Shown: positions 32,889 through 43,776 of the stretch, piece after piece
Layout of the letters: every line of letters starts with the position of its first letter
Numbering within the stretch: the first letter of the stretch is position 1
NCBI RefSeq assembly: GCF_002706745.1
Contig: NZ_CP017702.1
Location: forward strand, 1,302,001 to 1,366,000
Reading direction: 5' to 3'
Source: Companilactobacillus farciminis KCTC 3681 = DSM 20184
GTDB lineage: Bacteria > Bacillota > Bacilli > Lactobacillales > Lactobacillaceae
Length of the DNA stretch: 64,000 nucleotides
Program-made: the position numbers and the translations under genes
The notes under the pieces: model-generated
Database searches by the model: none
What the model was told of the DNA's origin: nothing
Seen by the model: only the letters and a program-made list of their open reading frames with translations

Positions 32889-33800
32889 ATGGAAAATAAC
32901 TTTAAATCAGGATTCGTCGCCATCATCGGACGTCCTAATGTTGGTAAATCAACTTTTATGAATCGCATCATTAAGGAACAAATTGCGATCACTTCACCAA
33001 AAGCTCAAACAACTAGAAACAAGATCCAAGGTATTTATACCGACGATGAACGCCAAATCATTTTCTTGGATACACCGGGTATTCACAAACCTCATAACGA
33101 TTTGGATCAATACATGGATAAAGCTGCTATTTCAGCTCTTAAAGAAGTTGATGCTGTACTTTTCATGACTGAAGCTGGCGAACAAGCAGGACCTGGGGAT
33201 AAATTCATTATTGAAGAATTGAAGAAAGTTAAAGCACCAGTGTTCTTGATTCTAAATAAGATCGACTTGATCAATCCAGATGAAATGGCACCACAAATTG
33301 ACGAGTACAAAGATTTGATGGATTTTGCCGAAATTATTCCAATCTCTGCCACAAATGGTAATAACGTTGATGATTTGATCGACTCTTTGACAAAAGCTTT
33401 GCCAGTTGGTCCACAATATTACGCCGACGACCAAATCACTGATCACCCAGAGTACTTCATCGTTGGGGAATTGATTCGTGAAAAGATTTTGGAAGATACT
33501 CGTGATGAAATTCCTCACTCAATTGCTGTAGTGGTTGAATCGATGAATCAACGTTCAGAAGCTGGAAAACTTCAAATCGAAGCTTATATCTACGTTGAAC
33601 GTGACAGCCAAAAACCAATCGTTATCGGTAAAGGTGGCTCAATGCTCAAGAATATCGGTATCGGCTCAAGAATTAAGATCGAACATTTATTAGGTGAAAA
33701 GGTCAATTTGAAGCTTTGGGTTCGTGTTAAGAAGAATTGGCGTGATGATCCAGCCTTCTTAGCTAGTGCTGGCTATTCATTGAAGGACTTGAATAATTAA
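32889..33800 (+). CDS. era: GTPase Era, 303 aa
   Basis: Essential GTPase that binds the 3' end of 16S rRNA during 30S assembly. G1 is GRPNVGKST (about 14-22), G3 DTPGIH (about 61-66), G4 LNKIDL (about 123-128); the C-terminal KH domain includes [13 protein letters not shown] (about 238-250). Overlaps recO by 1 nt (TAATG). Confidence 0.98.
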   Translation: MENNFKSGFVAIIGRPNVGKSTFMNRIIKEQIAITSPKAQTTRNKIQGIYTDDERQIIFLDTPGIHKPHNDLDQYMDKAAISALKEVDAVLFMTEAGEQAGPGDKFIIEELKKVKAPVFLILNKIDLINPDEMAPQIDEYKDLMDFAEIIPISATNGNNVDDLIDSLTKALPVGPQYYADDQITDHPEYFIVGELIREKILEDTRDEIPHSIAVVVESMNQRSEAGKLQIEAYIYVERDSQKPIVIGKGGSMLKNIGIGSRIKIEHLLGEKVNLKLWVRVKKNWRDDPAFLASAGYSLKDLNN

Positions 33801-34558
33801 TGGCTCAAGTTCCAACTAATTTCTTCGGTATCGTCGTTCGTAGGCAACGTTACAAGGAAAGGGATGCGCTAGTTACCATTTTGACTAAGGAGTATGGATT
33901 CAAGACTTTTTTAGTCCGAGGGACCCAAACTGCCAAGTCAAAGATTTCTGGGGCTGTGATTACTTTTTCTTATGGCGATTATTTGGGAGTCGTCAAAAAT
34001 GATGGCTTATCTTATTTGAATTCAGCTAGTAATATCAAACAATTTGATGAAATCGTTCAAGATATCGAATTGAATGCTTATGCGACCTTTTTATTTGATC
34101 TGTATCATGAAGCTTTTGTTGATGATCCAGTGCCAGATTCGTGGTATCGGATGTTGTTTAAAGCTTTGTTATATATTGAAAATGGCTACGATGCCCAGAT
34201 AATTGTTAATATCATGCAGATGAAACTGTTGAGTGCTTTTGGAGTAGCTCCCAATATGGACAGCTGCGTCGTTGGTGGCGAGACTGAAGGAGTTTTTGAT
34301 TTTTCGGTCTTATTGGGTGGTATTATTTGTTCAAAGCATTTTGACGAAGATATTCATCGCTTGCATATTCCGAAACGAATCATTTATTTCTTGCGTCTTT
34401 TTAGTAAAATCGACCTCTCACAAGTAGGACGAATCGAAATCAAAGAAAATAATAAAGATTTGATTCAGCATGCGATCGATGCGATTTATTTAGGAACTGT
34501 GGGTTATTATCCCAAGAGTAAAACTTTTATTGACAAAATGAAGCGAGTTCGTTTTTAG
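33800..34558 (+). CDS. recO: DNA repair protein RecO, 252 aa
   Basis: RecFOR-pathway mediator that loads RecA and anneals single strands. An N-terminal OB fold (FFGIVVRRQRYKERDALVTILTKEYGFKTFLVRG) and the helical C-terminal domain are present. The zinc-finger cysteines of many RecO proteins are only partly kept: one Cys in MDSCVVGGE and one in GGIICSKHF, so zinc binding is doubtful. Length is typical. Coupled to era by stop-start overlap. Confidence 0.93.
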   Translation: MAQVPTNFFGIVVRRQRYKERDALVTILTKEYGFKTFLVRGTQTAKSKISGAVITFSYGDYLGVVKNDGLSYLNSASNIKQFDEIVQDIELNAYATFLFDLYHEAFVDDPVPDSWYRMLFKALLYIENGYDAQIIVNIMQMKLLSAFGVAPNMDSCVVGGETEGVFDFSVLLGGIICSKHFDEDIHRLHIPKRIIYFLRLFSKIDLSQVGRIEIKENNKDLIQHAIDAIYLGTVGYYPKSKTFIDKMKRVRF

Positions 34559-34562
34559 CGGA

Positions 34563-34757
34563 TTGACAATTTTTACAAAAATGGTTATATTGATAAATGT
34601 TGAAACAGCGACGGAGAATAGTGAAAGCTTCGATTGAATTATGGCGTACGATTTAATTTGAATATAAAAGAGCAGGACTTAGTCCTGAATTAGGGTGGAA
34701 CCGCGAATACTCGTCCCTTGCAGAAGTACCTTAGTGTACCTGCAAGGGATTTTTTTG
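34563..34757 (+). promoter_or_regulatory. promoter and glycine T-box riboswitch of glyQS
   Basis: A textbook promoter: TTGACA (34563-34568), a 17-nt spacer and TATATT (34586-34591). The leader contains stem I elements (CGACGGAGAATAGTGAAAG), a likely GGC specifier at 34643-34645 (Gly), the T-box AGGGTGGAACCGCG at 34692-34705, and the terminator TCCCTTGCAG (34714-34723) with CTGCAAGGGA (34740-34749) and TTTTTTT. It is a short leader, like the B. subtilis glyQS T-box. Uncharged tRNA(Gly) should stabilise the antiterminator. Confidence 0.93.
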
Positions 34758-34779
34758 TATCCATCCGAAGGGAGAAAAC

Positions 34780-35688
34780 ATGGTCAAAAAATTAAATATA
34801 CAAGATATGATTCTTACGCTCCAAAAGTTTTGGGGTAGTAAGGGCTGCATGTTGATGCAAGCTTATGATACAGAAAAAGGTGCCGGAACAATGAGTCCTT
34901 ATACGTTCCTTCGTGCAATTGGACCAGAACCTTGGAACGCTGCCTACGTTGAACCTTCAAGACGTCCCGCTGATGGTCGTTATGGTGAAAACCCTAACCG
35001 TTTGTACCAACACCACCAATTTCAAGTGGTTATGAAACCAGCTCCAGAAAACATTCAGGAATATTACCTAGATTCACTTCGTGCCTTAGGAATTGAACCT
35101 TTGGAACATGATATTCGTTTCGTTGAAGATAACTGGGAAAACCCATCAATGGGTTGTGCCGGTGTTGGTTGGGAAGTTTGGCTTGACGGTATGGAAGTTT
35201 CTCAATTTACATACTTCCAACAAGTCGGTGGACTTCAATGTCACCCAACAACTAGTGAAATCACATATGGTGTAGAACGTTTGGCATCATACATCCAAGA
35301 TGTTAACTCTGTTTACGATCTTGAATGGGGTGACGGCGTATTGTATGGTGATATCTTCAAAGAACCTGAATACGAACACTCAAAGTACTCATTTGAAGAA
35401 AGCAATCAAGATATGCTTTTCAAGTTCTTCGATGAATATGAAAAAGAAGCTAACCGTTTGATGGATCTAGGCTTGGTTCACCCAGCTTATGATTACATCT
35501 TGAAATGTTCACATACATTTAACTTGCTAGATGCTAGAGGAGCTGTTTCTGTTACTGAACGTGCTGCTTTCTTGTCACGTATCAGAAAGATGGCTCACAA
35601 GGTTGCTAAGGCCTTCGTTGAAGAAAGAAAGAAACGTGGCTTCCCACTTTTAGCAAATAGTGAAGCAAAGGAGAAAGCAAATGACTAA
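34780..35688 (+). CDS. glyQ: glycyl-tRNA synthetase alpha chain, 302 aa
   Basis: Catalytic subunit of the tetrameric bacterial glycyl-tRNA synthetase. The start region [43 protein letters not shown] is nearly invariant in the family, as are [17 protein letters not shown] and [11 protein letters not shown]. Its start follows GAAGGGAG. The glyS start lies inside the last codons (8-nt overlap). Confidence 0.98.
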   Translation: MVKKLNIQDMILTLQKFWGSKGCMLMQAYDTEKGAGTMSPYTFLRAIGPEPWNAAYVEPSRRPADGRYGENPNRLYQHHQFQVVMKPAPENIQEYYLDSLRALGIEPLEHDIRFVEDNWENPSMGCAGVGWEVWLDGMEVSQFTYFQQVGGLQCHPTTSEITYGVERLASYIQDVNSVYDLEWGDGVLYGDIFKEPEYEHSKYSFEESNQDMLFKFFDEYEKEANRLMDLGLVHPAYDYILKCSHTFNLLDARGAVSVTERAAFLSRIRKMAHKVAKAFVEERKKRGFPLLANSEAKEKAND

Positions 35689-37741
35689 AAATTACTTATT
35701 AGAAATTGGTTTGGAAGAAATGCCAGCTCACGTTGTAACTAAGAGTGTGAACCAATTCGCCCAAAGAGCTGAAAAATTCTTGAAAGAAAATCGTATTTCT
35801 TTTGATTCAATCGAAAAGTATTCAACTCCTAGACGTTTGACTATTTTGGTTAAAGGTATCGCTGAAAAACAAACTGATATTGACGTTAAAGCAAAGGGAC
35901 CTTCTAAAAAGATTGCTCAAGATGCTGACGGCAACTGGACTAAAGCTGCTCAAGGATTTGCTCGTGGACAAGGGATGACTGCTGACGACATTTTCTTTGA
36001 AGACCTCAAAGGTACTGAATATGCCTACATCCAAAAGCATGAAGATGGCCAAAAAGTTGAAGATGTTTTGAGTCACATGGACGAAGTTATCAAAGCTATC
36101 ACATTCCCTACAAGAATGCGTTGGGGTTCATATGATTTTGAATACATCAGACCAATTCACTGGTTGGTATCACTATTAGATACAAAAGAAGTACCAGTAA
36201 AGATTTTGGATGTTGTTTCTGGTCGTATCAGTCGCGGTCACAGATTCTTAGGCCAAGATGTTGAAATCGACGACGCTAAAAACTACGTTGAAAAGATGAA
36301 GTCACAATTTGTTATCGTTGATGCAAAAGATCGTAAACAAATTATTTCTGACCAAATTGCAAAGATTGCCCAAGACAACAACTGGGATATCGATGTAGAT
36401 GCTGACTTGTTGGAAGAAGTTAACAACTTGGTTGAATATCCAACTACTTTCTATGGTTCATTCGACAAGAAATATTTGGAAATTCCTGATGAAGTTTTGA
36501 TTACTTCAATGAAAGATAACCAAAGATATTTCTACGTTCGTGACCAAGAAGGAAACTTAGCTCCTTACTTTATCGGAGTTAGAAACGGTAATTCAGAACA
36601 CATCGAAAACGTTATCCGTGGTAATGAAAAAGTTCTAGTAGCTCGTCTAGAAGATGCTGACTTCTTCTTCAAGGAAGATCAAAAGAAGACTATTGCAGAC
36701 TACGTTGAAAAACTTAAATCAGTTAACTTCCACGTTAAGATCGGTACGATGTATGAAAAGATGGCTCGTGTGCACCAAATTGCTGACCATTTAGCTGATA
36801 TTTTCCAATTCTCAGACACAGAAAGAAAAGATTTGCTCCGTGCTAGTGATATTTACAAGTTTGATCTTGTAACTAACATGGTCGATGAATTCTCTGAATT
36901 ACAAGGTGTCATGGGTGAGAAGTACGCTGAGATCATGGGTGAAACAAAAGCTGTTGCTCAAGCAATTAGAGAACACTACATGCCAATCTCTTCAGAAGGT
37001 GCTTTACCAGAAACTAAAGTTGGTGCAGCCTTGGCTATTGCCGACAAATTAGATTCAATCGAAACATTCTTTGCCGTTGATTTGATTCCTAGTGGTTCAA
37101 ATGATCCTTATGCATTGCGTCGTCAAGCTTATGGTATCGTTAGAATTCTTGATCAATATCAATGGTCAATGAACTTAAATGACTTACAAGACTACTTGAA
37201 GGACAATGTAACAGTTCCTGAAAAACTAGACTTGAATGCTCATAAACAAGATATTATCGACTTCATGATCGATCGTGTTCGTCAATTGTTGAAACAAAAC
37301 AAGATCAGAACTGACATTATCGATGCTGTTGCCGGTGGTTCAAATATTGATGCAATCGAAATGATCAACGTTGCCCAAGTGCTTCAAAACCACGTTAACG
37401 ATGATGACTTCAAGGTAGTTATGGAAGCTCTTGGCAGAATCGTTAACTTGTCTAAGAAAGCTAAGTTCGGATATTCTGACGATTTGGCTGTTGACGATTC
37501 ACTATTTGAAAATCCATCTGAATCACAATTAAACCAACAAGTCGCTGCTATCAAGAATGACAATGCTGAAGATTTATTCAAACAACTTGCTGCTTTACGT
37601 CCTGTAATTGACTCATATTTTGATGAAAATATGATCATGGCTAAAGATGAAAAAGTTAAGAATAATCGTTTGACTCAATTAGTGATTGCCAATCACTTGA
37701 TTGCTAACTTAGGTGATTTATCTAAAATTGTTACAAAATAA
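35681..37741 (+). CDS. glyS: glycyl-tRNA synthetase beta chain, 686 aa
   Basis: tRNA-binding subunit of glycyl-tRNA synthetase. The N-terminal [14 protein letters not shown], the HD-like domain and the C-terminal DALR-type anticodon-binding region (about 580-686) are all recognisable; [17 protein letters not shown] is a family signature region ([10 protein letters not shown]). The ATG at 35681 has AAAGGAG. Ends at a terminator. Confidence 0.97.
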   Translation: MTKNYLLEIGLEEMPAHVVTKSVNQFAQRAEKFLKENRISFDSIEKYSTPRRLTILVKGIAEKQTDIDVKAKGPSKKIAQDADGNWTKAAQGFARGQGMTADDIFFEDLKGTEYAYIQKHEDGQKVEDVLSHMDEVIKAITFPTRMRWGSYDFEYIRPIHWLVSLLDTKEVPVKILDVVSGRISRGHRFLGQDVEIDDAKNYVEKMKSQFVIVDAKDRKQIISDQIAKIAQDNNWDIDVDADLLEEVNNLVEYPTTFYGSFDKKYLEIPDEVLITSMKDNQRYFYVRDQEGNLAPYFIGVRNGNSEHIENVIRGNEKVLVARLEDADFFFKEDQKKTIADYVEKLKSVNFHVKIGTMYEKMARVHQIADHLADIFQFSDTERKDLLRASDIYKFDLVTNMVDEFSELQGVMGEKYAEIMGETKAVAQAIREHYMPISSEGALPETKVGAALAIADKLDSIETFFAVDLIPSGSNDPYALRRQAYGIVRILDQYQWSMNLNDLQDYLKDNVTVPEKLDLNAHKQDIIDFMIDRVRQLLKQNKIRTDIIDAVAGGSNIDAIEMINVAQVLQNHVNDDDFKVVMEALGRIVNLSKKAKFGYSDDLAVDDSLFENPSESQLNQQVAAIKNDNAEDLFKQLAALRPVIDSYFDENMIMAKDEKVKNNRLTQLVIANHLIANLGDLSKIVTK

Positions 37742-37753
37742 GCATTTTAAAGA

Positions 37754-37777
37754 AGCTGCCTTAGGGGCAGTTTTTTA
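37754..37777 (+). terminator. terminator of glyQS
   Basis: CTGCC pairs with GGCAG around a 5-nt loop, followed by TTTTTT. Confidence 0.7.
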
Positions 37778-37834
37778 TTTTCAAAAAAATCGTCAAAAAG
37801 CAAGTTAAATACGTGACTTTTATATAGGACCGTG

Positions 37835-37930
37835 TATAATGAATAGTTGACAAGTGACTAGTGGCCCCAGTTCGCACTTTTTGTGGGGACACTTTTTTAT
37901 TTACTAGTCGCTGGTGGTTGAGATCATAAA
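37835..37930 (+). promoter_or_regulatory. promoter and nested leader/terminator structure before dnaG-rpoD
   Basis: A consensus TATAAT at 37835-37840 suggests transcription from about 37847. The RNA would immediately form GTGGCCCC (37861-37868) with GGGGACAC (37885-37892), followed by TTTTTT, a full terminator. Outside it, AGTGACTAGT (37853-37862) and ACTAGTCGCT (37903-37912) form a 10-bp stem enclosing the terminator and its T-run. The terminator cannot belong to glyS, which has its own. An attenuator for the primase/sigma-factor operon is inferred. Confidence 0.5.
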
Positions 37931-37965
37931 TGTTTTCAACATCTATTAAGCAGGAGGTGACGGCC

Positions 37966-39786
37966 ATGGCAACACGGATTCCTCAGGAATTCATTGATGA
38001 AGTTACCTCGAAGACTAATATCGTCGATGTTATTAGCAAGTACGTACAATTAAAAAAATCTGGTAAGAATTTGTTTGGACTTTGCCCATTTCATGAAGAA
38101 CGAACTCCTTCGTTTTCAGTTGCAGAGGACAAGCAAATTTTTCATTGTTTTAGTTGTGGTCGTGGGGGTAACGTCTTCAAGTTCATTATGGAGATGGAGA
38201 ACAAATCTTTTCCTGAAGCCGTAATTGAAGTTGCTCAGATGGGTAATATCCCCGTTCCAGACCAATACGAAGCTAAGAACAACCAGTACCAAAACTCTGA
38301 CAGTCAAACTCTTTTGAGGATGTATGCTGATGCAGCTAAGTTGTACAGCCACATTTTGATGAAGACTGAGAATGGTTCCAATGCCTTGAAGTATTTGAGA
38401 AATCGTCAGTTGGATGATGATTTGATTCAAACTTTTGGTATCGGCTATGCACCAAATAATAACAACCTTTTGCTACAGTTTTTCAAGGATCGAGATATCA
38501 AAGAAGATATCTTGAGAAAATCGGGACTGTTTGCGCAGAATGAAGCTGGAGAACTGTTTGACCGTTTTCGAGATCGTGTGATGATTCCAATTACGGATGA
38601 ATCGGGTAATATCATTGCTTTTTCAGGACGAATATTGGATAAAGAAGCTTCCACAGCTAAGTATCTCAATAGTCCTGAAACGGAAATTTTCAATAAGGGT
38701 AAGACCTTATTCAATTTGAATAATGCCAAAAAAGAGATTCGGGAAAAAGGCAACGTGATCCTGTTTGAAGGTTTCATGGATGTTATTAGTGCATATAAAG
38801 CTGGTGTCACTAATGGTGTGGCTTCGATGGGTACTAGTTTGACAGATCAACAGCTATACGTTTTGAGTCGTCTGACTAATCAGATCAACATTTGTTATGA
38901 TGGCGACGATCCTGGAGTTGAAGCTACTTATCGGGCTTTGACCCAACTTACCGATGAACGTTTCACTTATGGAGTTATCAGTATTCCAGATAAAAAGGAC
39001 CCTGATGAATTCATCAAGAGTGAAGGTTCTGAGAAGTTTCAAAATTTAGCTAACAGTGTTCAGACACCAATTTCCTTTATTTTGAATTACTTCAAGCGTA
39101 ACTACAATCTCAATAATGAACATGATCAACTAGAATTTTTGAATCAATCATTAAAAGAGATCGTAAAATTACAATCGCCTGTTGAAGTCGATATGTACGT
39201 TGGCAAGGTTGCTGATGAGATGAATGTCTCAAAAGATGCCATCAATAAGGAATTAGATGCATTGCGTCGTCAAATTTCAATTCAAAAGCCGGCTAACAAT
39301 TATAAAGACGTTCAACAACATGCTTTGGAAAAAGTCACCTCGAGTGTTCGACCTAAATACGATCGTTTAGAAAAATCTGAGCGATATTTATTGTATTGGG
39401 CAATCAATTTCCCCGAGATCAGAATTAATTTGAAAGGTGATGGTTTCAAGTTTGTTCACCAAAATTACCAACGAATTTTTGATTCTCTACTGTCGTTCGC
39501 TGAACAAAACGATGCCGCAGAAGAAATCAATATCTCTGATTTTATGAATATTTTAGATGATGATGATAAAAATTTATTGGCAGAACTTGAAATGATGAAT
39601 ATGCCAGTTGAATATAATGATCAAGAAATTGATGATTATATGAACAACATCAAGAATTCTGGATTGGAATCGCAGTTAAGCGATATCAATCAACAACTCA
39701 AGAAGGCGGCGATGGTTGGTGACAATAAATTGCAGTTAGAGTTAACGCAGCAATTGATTAAAGTAAGAAGAATCCTTAGCAATTAA
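37966..39786 (+). CDS. dnaG: DNA primase DnaG, 606 aa
   Basis: Synthesises RNA primers for replication. The CHC2 zinc finger is LCPFHEERTPSF...FHCFSCGRGG (about 38-64). The catalytic TOPRIM domain (about 250-345) has VILFEGFMDVISAYKAGV and ICYDGDDPG. A C-terminal helicase-interaction domain follows (about 450-606). The ATG at 37966 is placed by AGGAGGTGA. rpoD follows 20 nt later. Confidence 0.97.
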   Translation: MATRIPQEFIDEVTSKTNIVDVISKYVQLKKSGKNLFGLCPFHEERTPSFSVAEDKQIFHCFSCGRGGNVFKFIMEMENKSFPEAVIEVAQMGNIPVPDQYEAKNNQYQNSDSQTLLRMYADAAKLYSHILMKTENGSNALKYLRNRQLDDDLIQTFGIGYAPNNNNLLLQFFKDRDIKEDILRKSGLFAQNEAGELFDRFRDRVMIPITDESGNIIAFSGRILDKEASTAKYLNSPETEIFNKGKTLFNLNNAKKEIREKGNVILFEGFMDVISAYKAGVTNGVASMGTSLTDQQLYVLSRLTNQINICYDGDDPGVEATYRALTQLTDERFTYGVISIPDKKDPDEFIKSEGSEKFQNLANSVQTPISFILNYFKRNYNLNNEHDQLEFLNQSLKEIVKLQSPVEVDMYVGKVADEMNVSKDAINKELDALRRQISIQKPANNYKDVQQHALEKVTSSVRPKYDRLEKSERYLLYWAINFPEIRINLKGDGFKFVHQNYQRIFDSLLSFAEQNDAAEEINISDFMNILDDDDKNLLAELEMMNMPVEYNDQEIDDYMNNIKNSGLESQLSDINQQLKKAAMVGDNKLQLELTQQLIKVRRILSN

Positions 39787-39806
39787 GCATACTGGAGGAA
39801 TAATAT

Positions 39807-40922
39807 ATGGCAACTAAGAAACCAGCAGTATCAAAAGAATTAAAAGCAGCAACTAAGAAACTTATCAAAGATCTTAAGAAAACTGGTAAGATCACTGAAG
39901 ATGACCTTCAAGAAAAAATCATCAAGCCTTATAAATTAAAGGGTGATGCTTTGACTAACTTCGTTAGTGAACTTGAAGATGTCGGTATCGGTGTTGTTGA
40001 TGACAAAGGTAATCCTAGTAAGTTGGCTCTTCTAAAGGAAAAGAAAGAAGAGAAAAAGACTAAGAAAAACGATACTACGGCACCAACTGATATTAAAGTA
40101 AACGATCCTGTTCGTATGTACTTAAAGGAAATTGGTCGTGTTCCTTTGCTTAATGCTCAACAAGAAGTAGATCTTGCTTTGAAGATTGAACAAGGCGATG
40201 AAGTGGCTAAGCAAAAACTAGCTGAAGCTAACTTGCGTTTGGTTGTTTCTATTGCCAAGAGATATGTTGGTCGTGGAATGCAATTCCTTGATTTGATTCA
40301 AGAAGGTAACATGGGTCTAATGAAGGCCGTTGAAAAGTTTGATTATCGTCTAGGTTTCAAGTTCTCAACTTATGCAACTTGGTGGATCAGACAGGCTATT
40401 ACGCGTGCTATCGCTGACCAAGCTAGAACTATCCGTATTCCTGTTCACATGGTTGAAACTATCAATAAATTGATCAGAATCCAACGTCAATTGCTTCAAG
40501 ATTTAGGTCGTGAACCACTTCCTGAAGAAATCGGTGCTGAAATGGACATGCCAACTGGTAAAGTTCGTGACATTCTAAAGATTGCTCAAGAACCAGTTTC
40601 ATTGGAAACACCTATCGGTGAAGAGGATGACTCACATCTTGGTGATTTCATTGAAGATTCAGATGCAACTAGTCCTGAAGACCATGCTTCATATGAATTG
40701 TTGAAGGAACAACTAGAAAATGTTTTGGATACTCTAACAGATCGTGAAGAGAACGTTTTGCGTTTACGTTTTGGACTAGATGACGGACGTACAAGAACAC
40801 TTGAAGAAGTAGGTAAAGTCTTTGGTGTTACTCGTGAAAGAATTCGTCAAATCGAAGCCAAGGCATTGAGAAAATTACGTCACCCTTCAAGATCAAAACA
40901 ATTGAAGGATTTCTTAGAATAA
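39807..40922 (+). CDS. rpoD: primary RNA polymerase sigma factor (sigma-A/RpoD), 371 aa
   Basis: Vegetative sigma-70 factor. Region 1.2 [16 protein letters not shown] (about 96-111), region 2 with [20 protein letters not shown] (-10 recognition, about 190-210), region 3 [13 protein letters not shown] and region 4 with [30 protein letters not shown] (-35 recognition, about 331-360). The N-terminus has a short Lys-rich region 1.1. Operon partner of dnaG. Confidence 0.98.
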   Translation: MATKKPAVSKELKAATKKLIKDLKKTGKITEDDLQEKIIKPYKLKGDALTNFVSELEDVGIGVVDDKGNPSKLALLKEKKEEKKTKKNDTTAPTDIKVNDPVRMYLKEIGRVPLLNAQQEVDLALKIEQGDEVAKQKLAEANLRLVVSIAKRYVGRGMQFLDLIQEGNMGLMKAVEKFDYRLGFKFSTYATWWIRQAITRAIADQARTIRIPVHMVETINKLIRIQRQLLQDLGREPLPEEIGAEMDMPTGKVRDILKIAQEPVSLETPIGEEDDSHLGDFIEDSDATSPEDHASYELLKEQLENVLDTLTDREENVLRLRFGLDDGRTRTLEEVGKVFGVTRERIRQIEAKALRKLRHPSRSKQLKDFLE

Positions 40923-40930
40923 TTAAATTA

Positions 40931-40957
40931 GATCACCTTTTGGGTGGTCTTTTTTTA
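40931..40957 (+). terminator. terminator of dnaG-rpoD
   Basis: GATCACC (40931-40937) pairs with GGTGGTC (40943-40949), with one G-U pair, followed by TTTTTTT. Confidence 0.85.
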
Positions 40958-41077
40958 TGACATGATAGATAAAAAAAGGACAAATCGATAATTATGTTTC
41001 TGAAAATCAACACTTTTTCTTTATATTTTTTCATAATTTGATTTACAATTATATTATCTATTGTTTTGGAGGAAGTT

Positions 41078-42274
41078 ATGTTAGATAAAAAGATTTACGA
41101 TGAGATATTTTCCCGTTCATTTACTATTCCTATCAAGGTTATTTTTTGGGACGGAAAAGAAAAGAATTACGGACCAGAGGGCAAGTCTGATATAACGATT
41201 AAGTTTAATGACAAAGTTCCAATTTCTGAAGTTGTCAAACATGCTACCTTGACTCTTGGCGAGGCCTACATGGATAAGAAGATTGAAATCGAAGGTTCAA
41301 TTCAAAAATTGATCACTTCCGCATATACTCAATCAGACAGTTTTATGTCTAGTTTGAAATTAAAGAAGTACATTCCTAAGTTCAATCACTCTGAAGAAGG
41401 AAACAAAAAAGAAATTCAAGAACATTACGATATTGGTAATGATTTTTACAAGTTGTGGTTGGACAAGACTATGACTTATTCTTGTGCTTATTTCCGAACA
41501 CCAGAAGATACTTTGGAACAAGCTCAAATGAATAAAGTACGTCACATTTTGAATAAGTTGAATACTAAACCTGGTGAAACAATTCTTGATATCGGCTGTG
41601 GCTGGGGAACGATGATGTTTACTGCCGCTAAAGAATATGGTTTGAAAGCTAAAGGTGTTACTCTTAGTCAAGAACAATATGACTACGTAAACCAAAAGAT
41701 CCAAGATGAAAATCTTTCTGATCAAATGGAAGTAATGCTAGAAGATTATCGTGAAGTTACTGAAAAGTTTGATCACGTGGTTTCTGTTGGTATGTTCGAA
41801 CACGTTGGTAAAGACAATCTACCTGGTTATTTTGCTACTGTTAAGAAGAACCTAAAGCCAAATGGTAATGCTTTGATCCACGGTATTACTGGCCAACATT
41901 ACGGTGTCGGTGTCGATGCTTGGTTGGTTAAGTATATCTTCCCAGGTGGCTACATTCCTGATGTTAAAGAAAACGTTGGTCACATTTTGGATGCTGGACT
42001 TCAAATTGATGATTTAGAGCCATTACGTCGTCATTATCAAAAGACAGTCGAAATTTGGGATCATAACTTTAATAAGGTCAAAGATCAAGTTGATGAAATG
42101 TACGGTGAAAGATTCGTACGTATGTGGGACTTGTATCTTCAAGCCTGTGCCGCTTCATTTGAAAGTGGTAATATTGATGTTATCCAATACTTGTTGACAA
42201 ATGGTCCAAGTGGAACAGCTATGCCAATGACACGTGAATACATGACAGACTTAGATAAAAAGACTGCAGAATAG
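41078..42274 (+). CDS. cfa: cyclopropane-fatty-acid-phospholipid synthase, 398 aa
   Basis: Adds a methylene group from S-adenosylmethionine across the double bond of membrane acyl chains, an acid-stress adaptation in lactobacilli. The SAM loop is [20 protein letters not shown] (about 167-186). [25 protein letters not shown] (about 111-135) and [18 protein letters not shown] are family signatures. The ATG at 41078 follows GGAGG. A separate promoter probably lies in the 120-nt gap after the rpoD terminator. Confidence 0.96.
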   Translation: MLDKKIYDEIFSRSFTIPIKVIFWDGKEKNYGPEGKSDITIKFNDKVPISEVVKHATLTLGEAYMDKKIEIEGSIQKLITSAYTQSDSFMSSLKLKKYIPKFNHSEEGNKKEIQEHYDIGNDFYKLWLDKTMTYSCAYFRTPEDTLEQAQMNKVRHILNKLNTKPGETILDIGCGWGTMMFTAAKEYGLKAKGVTLSQEQYDYVNQKIQDENLSDQMEVMLEDYREVTEKFDHVVSVGMFEHVGKDNLPGYFATVKKNLKPNGNALIHGITGQHYGVGVDAWLVKYIFPGGYIPDVKENVGHILDAGLQIDDLEPLRRHYQKTVEIWDHNFNKVKDQVDEMYGERFVRMWDLYLQACAASFESGNIDVIQYLLTNGPSGTAMPMTREYMTDLDKKTAE

Positions 42275-42282
42275 AGGTTAAA

Positions 42283-42972
42283 GTGACTTTACTTTCAAAG
42301 AGATTACAAGCCGTTTACCAAATGGTTGATAAAAATACTAGAGTAGCCGATATTGGCTCTGATCACGCATACTTACCAGTTGAATTGCTGGAAACTAATA
42401 TTGCTAGCTTTGCAATTGCTGGCGAAGTGGCCAAAGGTCCCATGTCTCGTTCTAAAGCAGATGTGGAAAAATTTGGCTTGAGTGAAAAGATCGATGTCCG
42501 TTTGGGTGACGGTTTAGCTGTCATTAATGAAGATGACAAAGTAGATACCGTAGTAATTGCCGGCATGGGTGGTATCTTGATCAAAGATATCTTGAGCCGT
42601 GCCACAGAAGAACAATTATCCAATGTAAAAACCCTGATTTTACAACCTAATATTGGTGAACCGCTTGTACGTCACTGGTTAGCTGATAATAATTTTAAAA
42701 TCGTTGATGAAGATATCGTTGCCGAAGAACATCATGTTTATGAAATTATTAAAGCTCAGAAAGTGAACGAACCGGTTAATTTAACTGAAGCACAATATTT
42801 AATGGGGCCAGTGTTGATGCAAAAGAAGACCCCAACTTTTATAGCTAAATGGGAACATAAATTGAACAGTTTTAAAAAAGCAGTAGCCAATATGCATAAT
42901 GCCAAAGTCATCGATCAAGAAAAGATTGCGGCAATGAACCAAGATATTAAATATATTGAGGAGATACTATAA
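42283..42972 (+). CDS. trmK: tRNA (adenine(22)-N(1))-methyltransferase TrmK, 229 aa
   Basis: Methylates A22 of tRNAs. The N-terminal SAM-binding domain contains RVADIGSDHAYLPVELL (about 20-36), AGEVAKGPMSRSKADV and VVIAGMGGILIKDIL; a C-terminal coiled-coil region ends the protein. GTG start at 42283. In Firmicutes trmK commonly sits beside rpoD and the Nif3-like gene, as here; its stop overlaps the next start by 1 nt. Confidence 0.94.
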   Translation: MTLLSKRLQAVYQMVDKNTRVADIGSDHAYLPVELLETNIASFAIAGEVAKGPMSRSKADVEKFGLSEKIDVRLGDGLAVINEDDKVDTVVIAGMGGILIKDILSRATEEQLSNVKTLILQPNIGEPLVRHWLADNNFKIVDEDIVAEEHHVYEIIKAQKVNEPVNLTEAQYLMGPVLMQKKTPTFIAKWEHKLNSFKKAVANMHNAKVIDQEKIAAMNQDIKYIEEIL

Positions 42973-43763
42973 TGGTTAAAGTTCAAGATGTTATCGAAAG
43001 AATTGAAGAATTTGCTCCATTGTCAATCAAGATGGAAGGCGACCCTACTGGTTTTCAACTAGGTGATAGAAAACAAGAAATTCACCGAGTTATGACCACT
43101 CTGGATGTTCGTCCTAATGTAGTCCAAGAAGCAATCGATAAAAAGGTTGATTTGATTGTGGCTCACCATCCGGTAATGTTTCATGCTGCTCATAATTTAG
43201 ATTTGGCTTCACCACAAAATAAGATGTATCGCGATCTATTGGCTAATAATATTTCTGTCTATGCTAGTCATACTAATTTGGACAAAGCTCACGATGGAAT
43301 GAACGATTGGTTGATGGAAGAATTAGGCTTAGAAAACGTTCGTTTCTTAGACGAAAATGATGATTATTCAATCGGTCGTATGGGAGAATTAAAAGAGCCC
43401 ATGGCTTTGGTTGATTTTGCTCAAAAGGTTCGTGACGATTTCAACATTAAGAACTTGCGTTATGTAAAATCTGACTTGGGACAACCAGTTCAAAAAGTAG
43501 CTGTGATCGGTGGTGATGCTGGAAAATTCTATCCAGAAGTATTAAAAGCTGGTGCTGATACTTTTATTACTGGGGATGTTTATTACCACACAGCTCACGA
43601 TATGATGGCTAATGGTTTGAATGTGATCGATCCAGGACATCATATTGAAGCAATCTTTATAAAAAAAATGGCTAATATTTTAAATGATTGGAAAAGGACT
43701 AATAAAATCGATTTGGATATAGTACAATCAGAAGTAGATACAGAACCATATAATTTTTTATAG
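42972..43763 (+). CDS. Nif3-like dinuclear metal-centre hexameric protein, 263 aa
   Basis: A DUF34/NIF3 family protein with unresolved function. The metal ligands are visible in VAHHPVMFHAAH (about 56-67) and ASHTNLDKAHDGMNDWL (about 97-113), and in the C-terminal GHHIEAIFIKKM (about 219-230). The protein is 263 residues, the short form without the PII-like insert found in B. subtilis YqfO. Coupled to trmK, whose partner it almost always is. Confidence 0.93.
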   Translation: MVKVQDVIERIEEFAPLSIKMEGDPTGFQLGDRKQEIHRVMTTLDVRPNVVQEAIDKKVDLIVAHHPVMFHAAHNLDLASPQNKMYRDLLANNISVYASHTNLDKAHDGMNDWLMEELGLENVRFLDENDDYSIGRMGELKEPMALVDFAQKVRDDFNIKNLRYVKSDLGQPVQKVAVIGGDAGKFYPEVLKAGADTFITGDVYYHTAHDMMANGLNVIDPGHHIEAIFIKKMANILNDWKRTNKIDLDIVQSEVDTEPYNFL

Positions 43764-43776
43764 GGAGCGTATAAAA

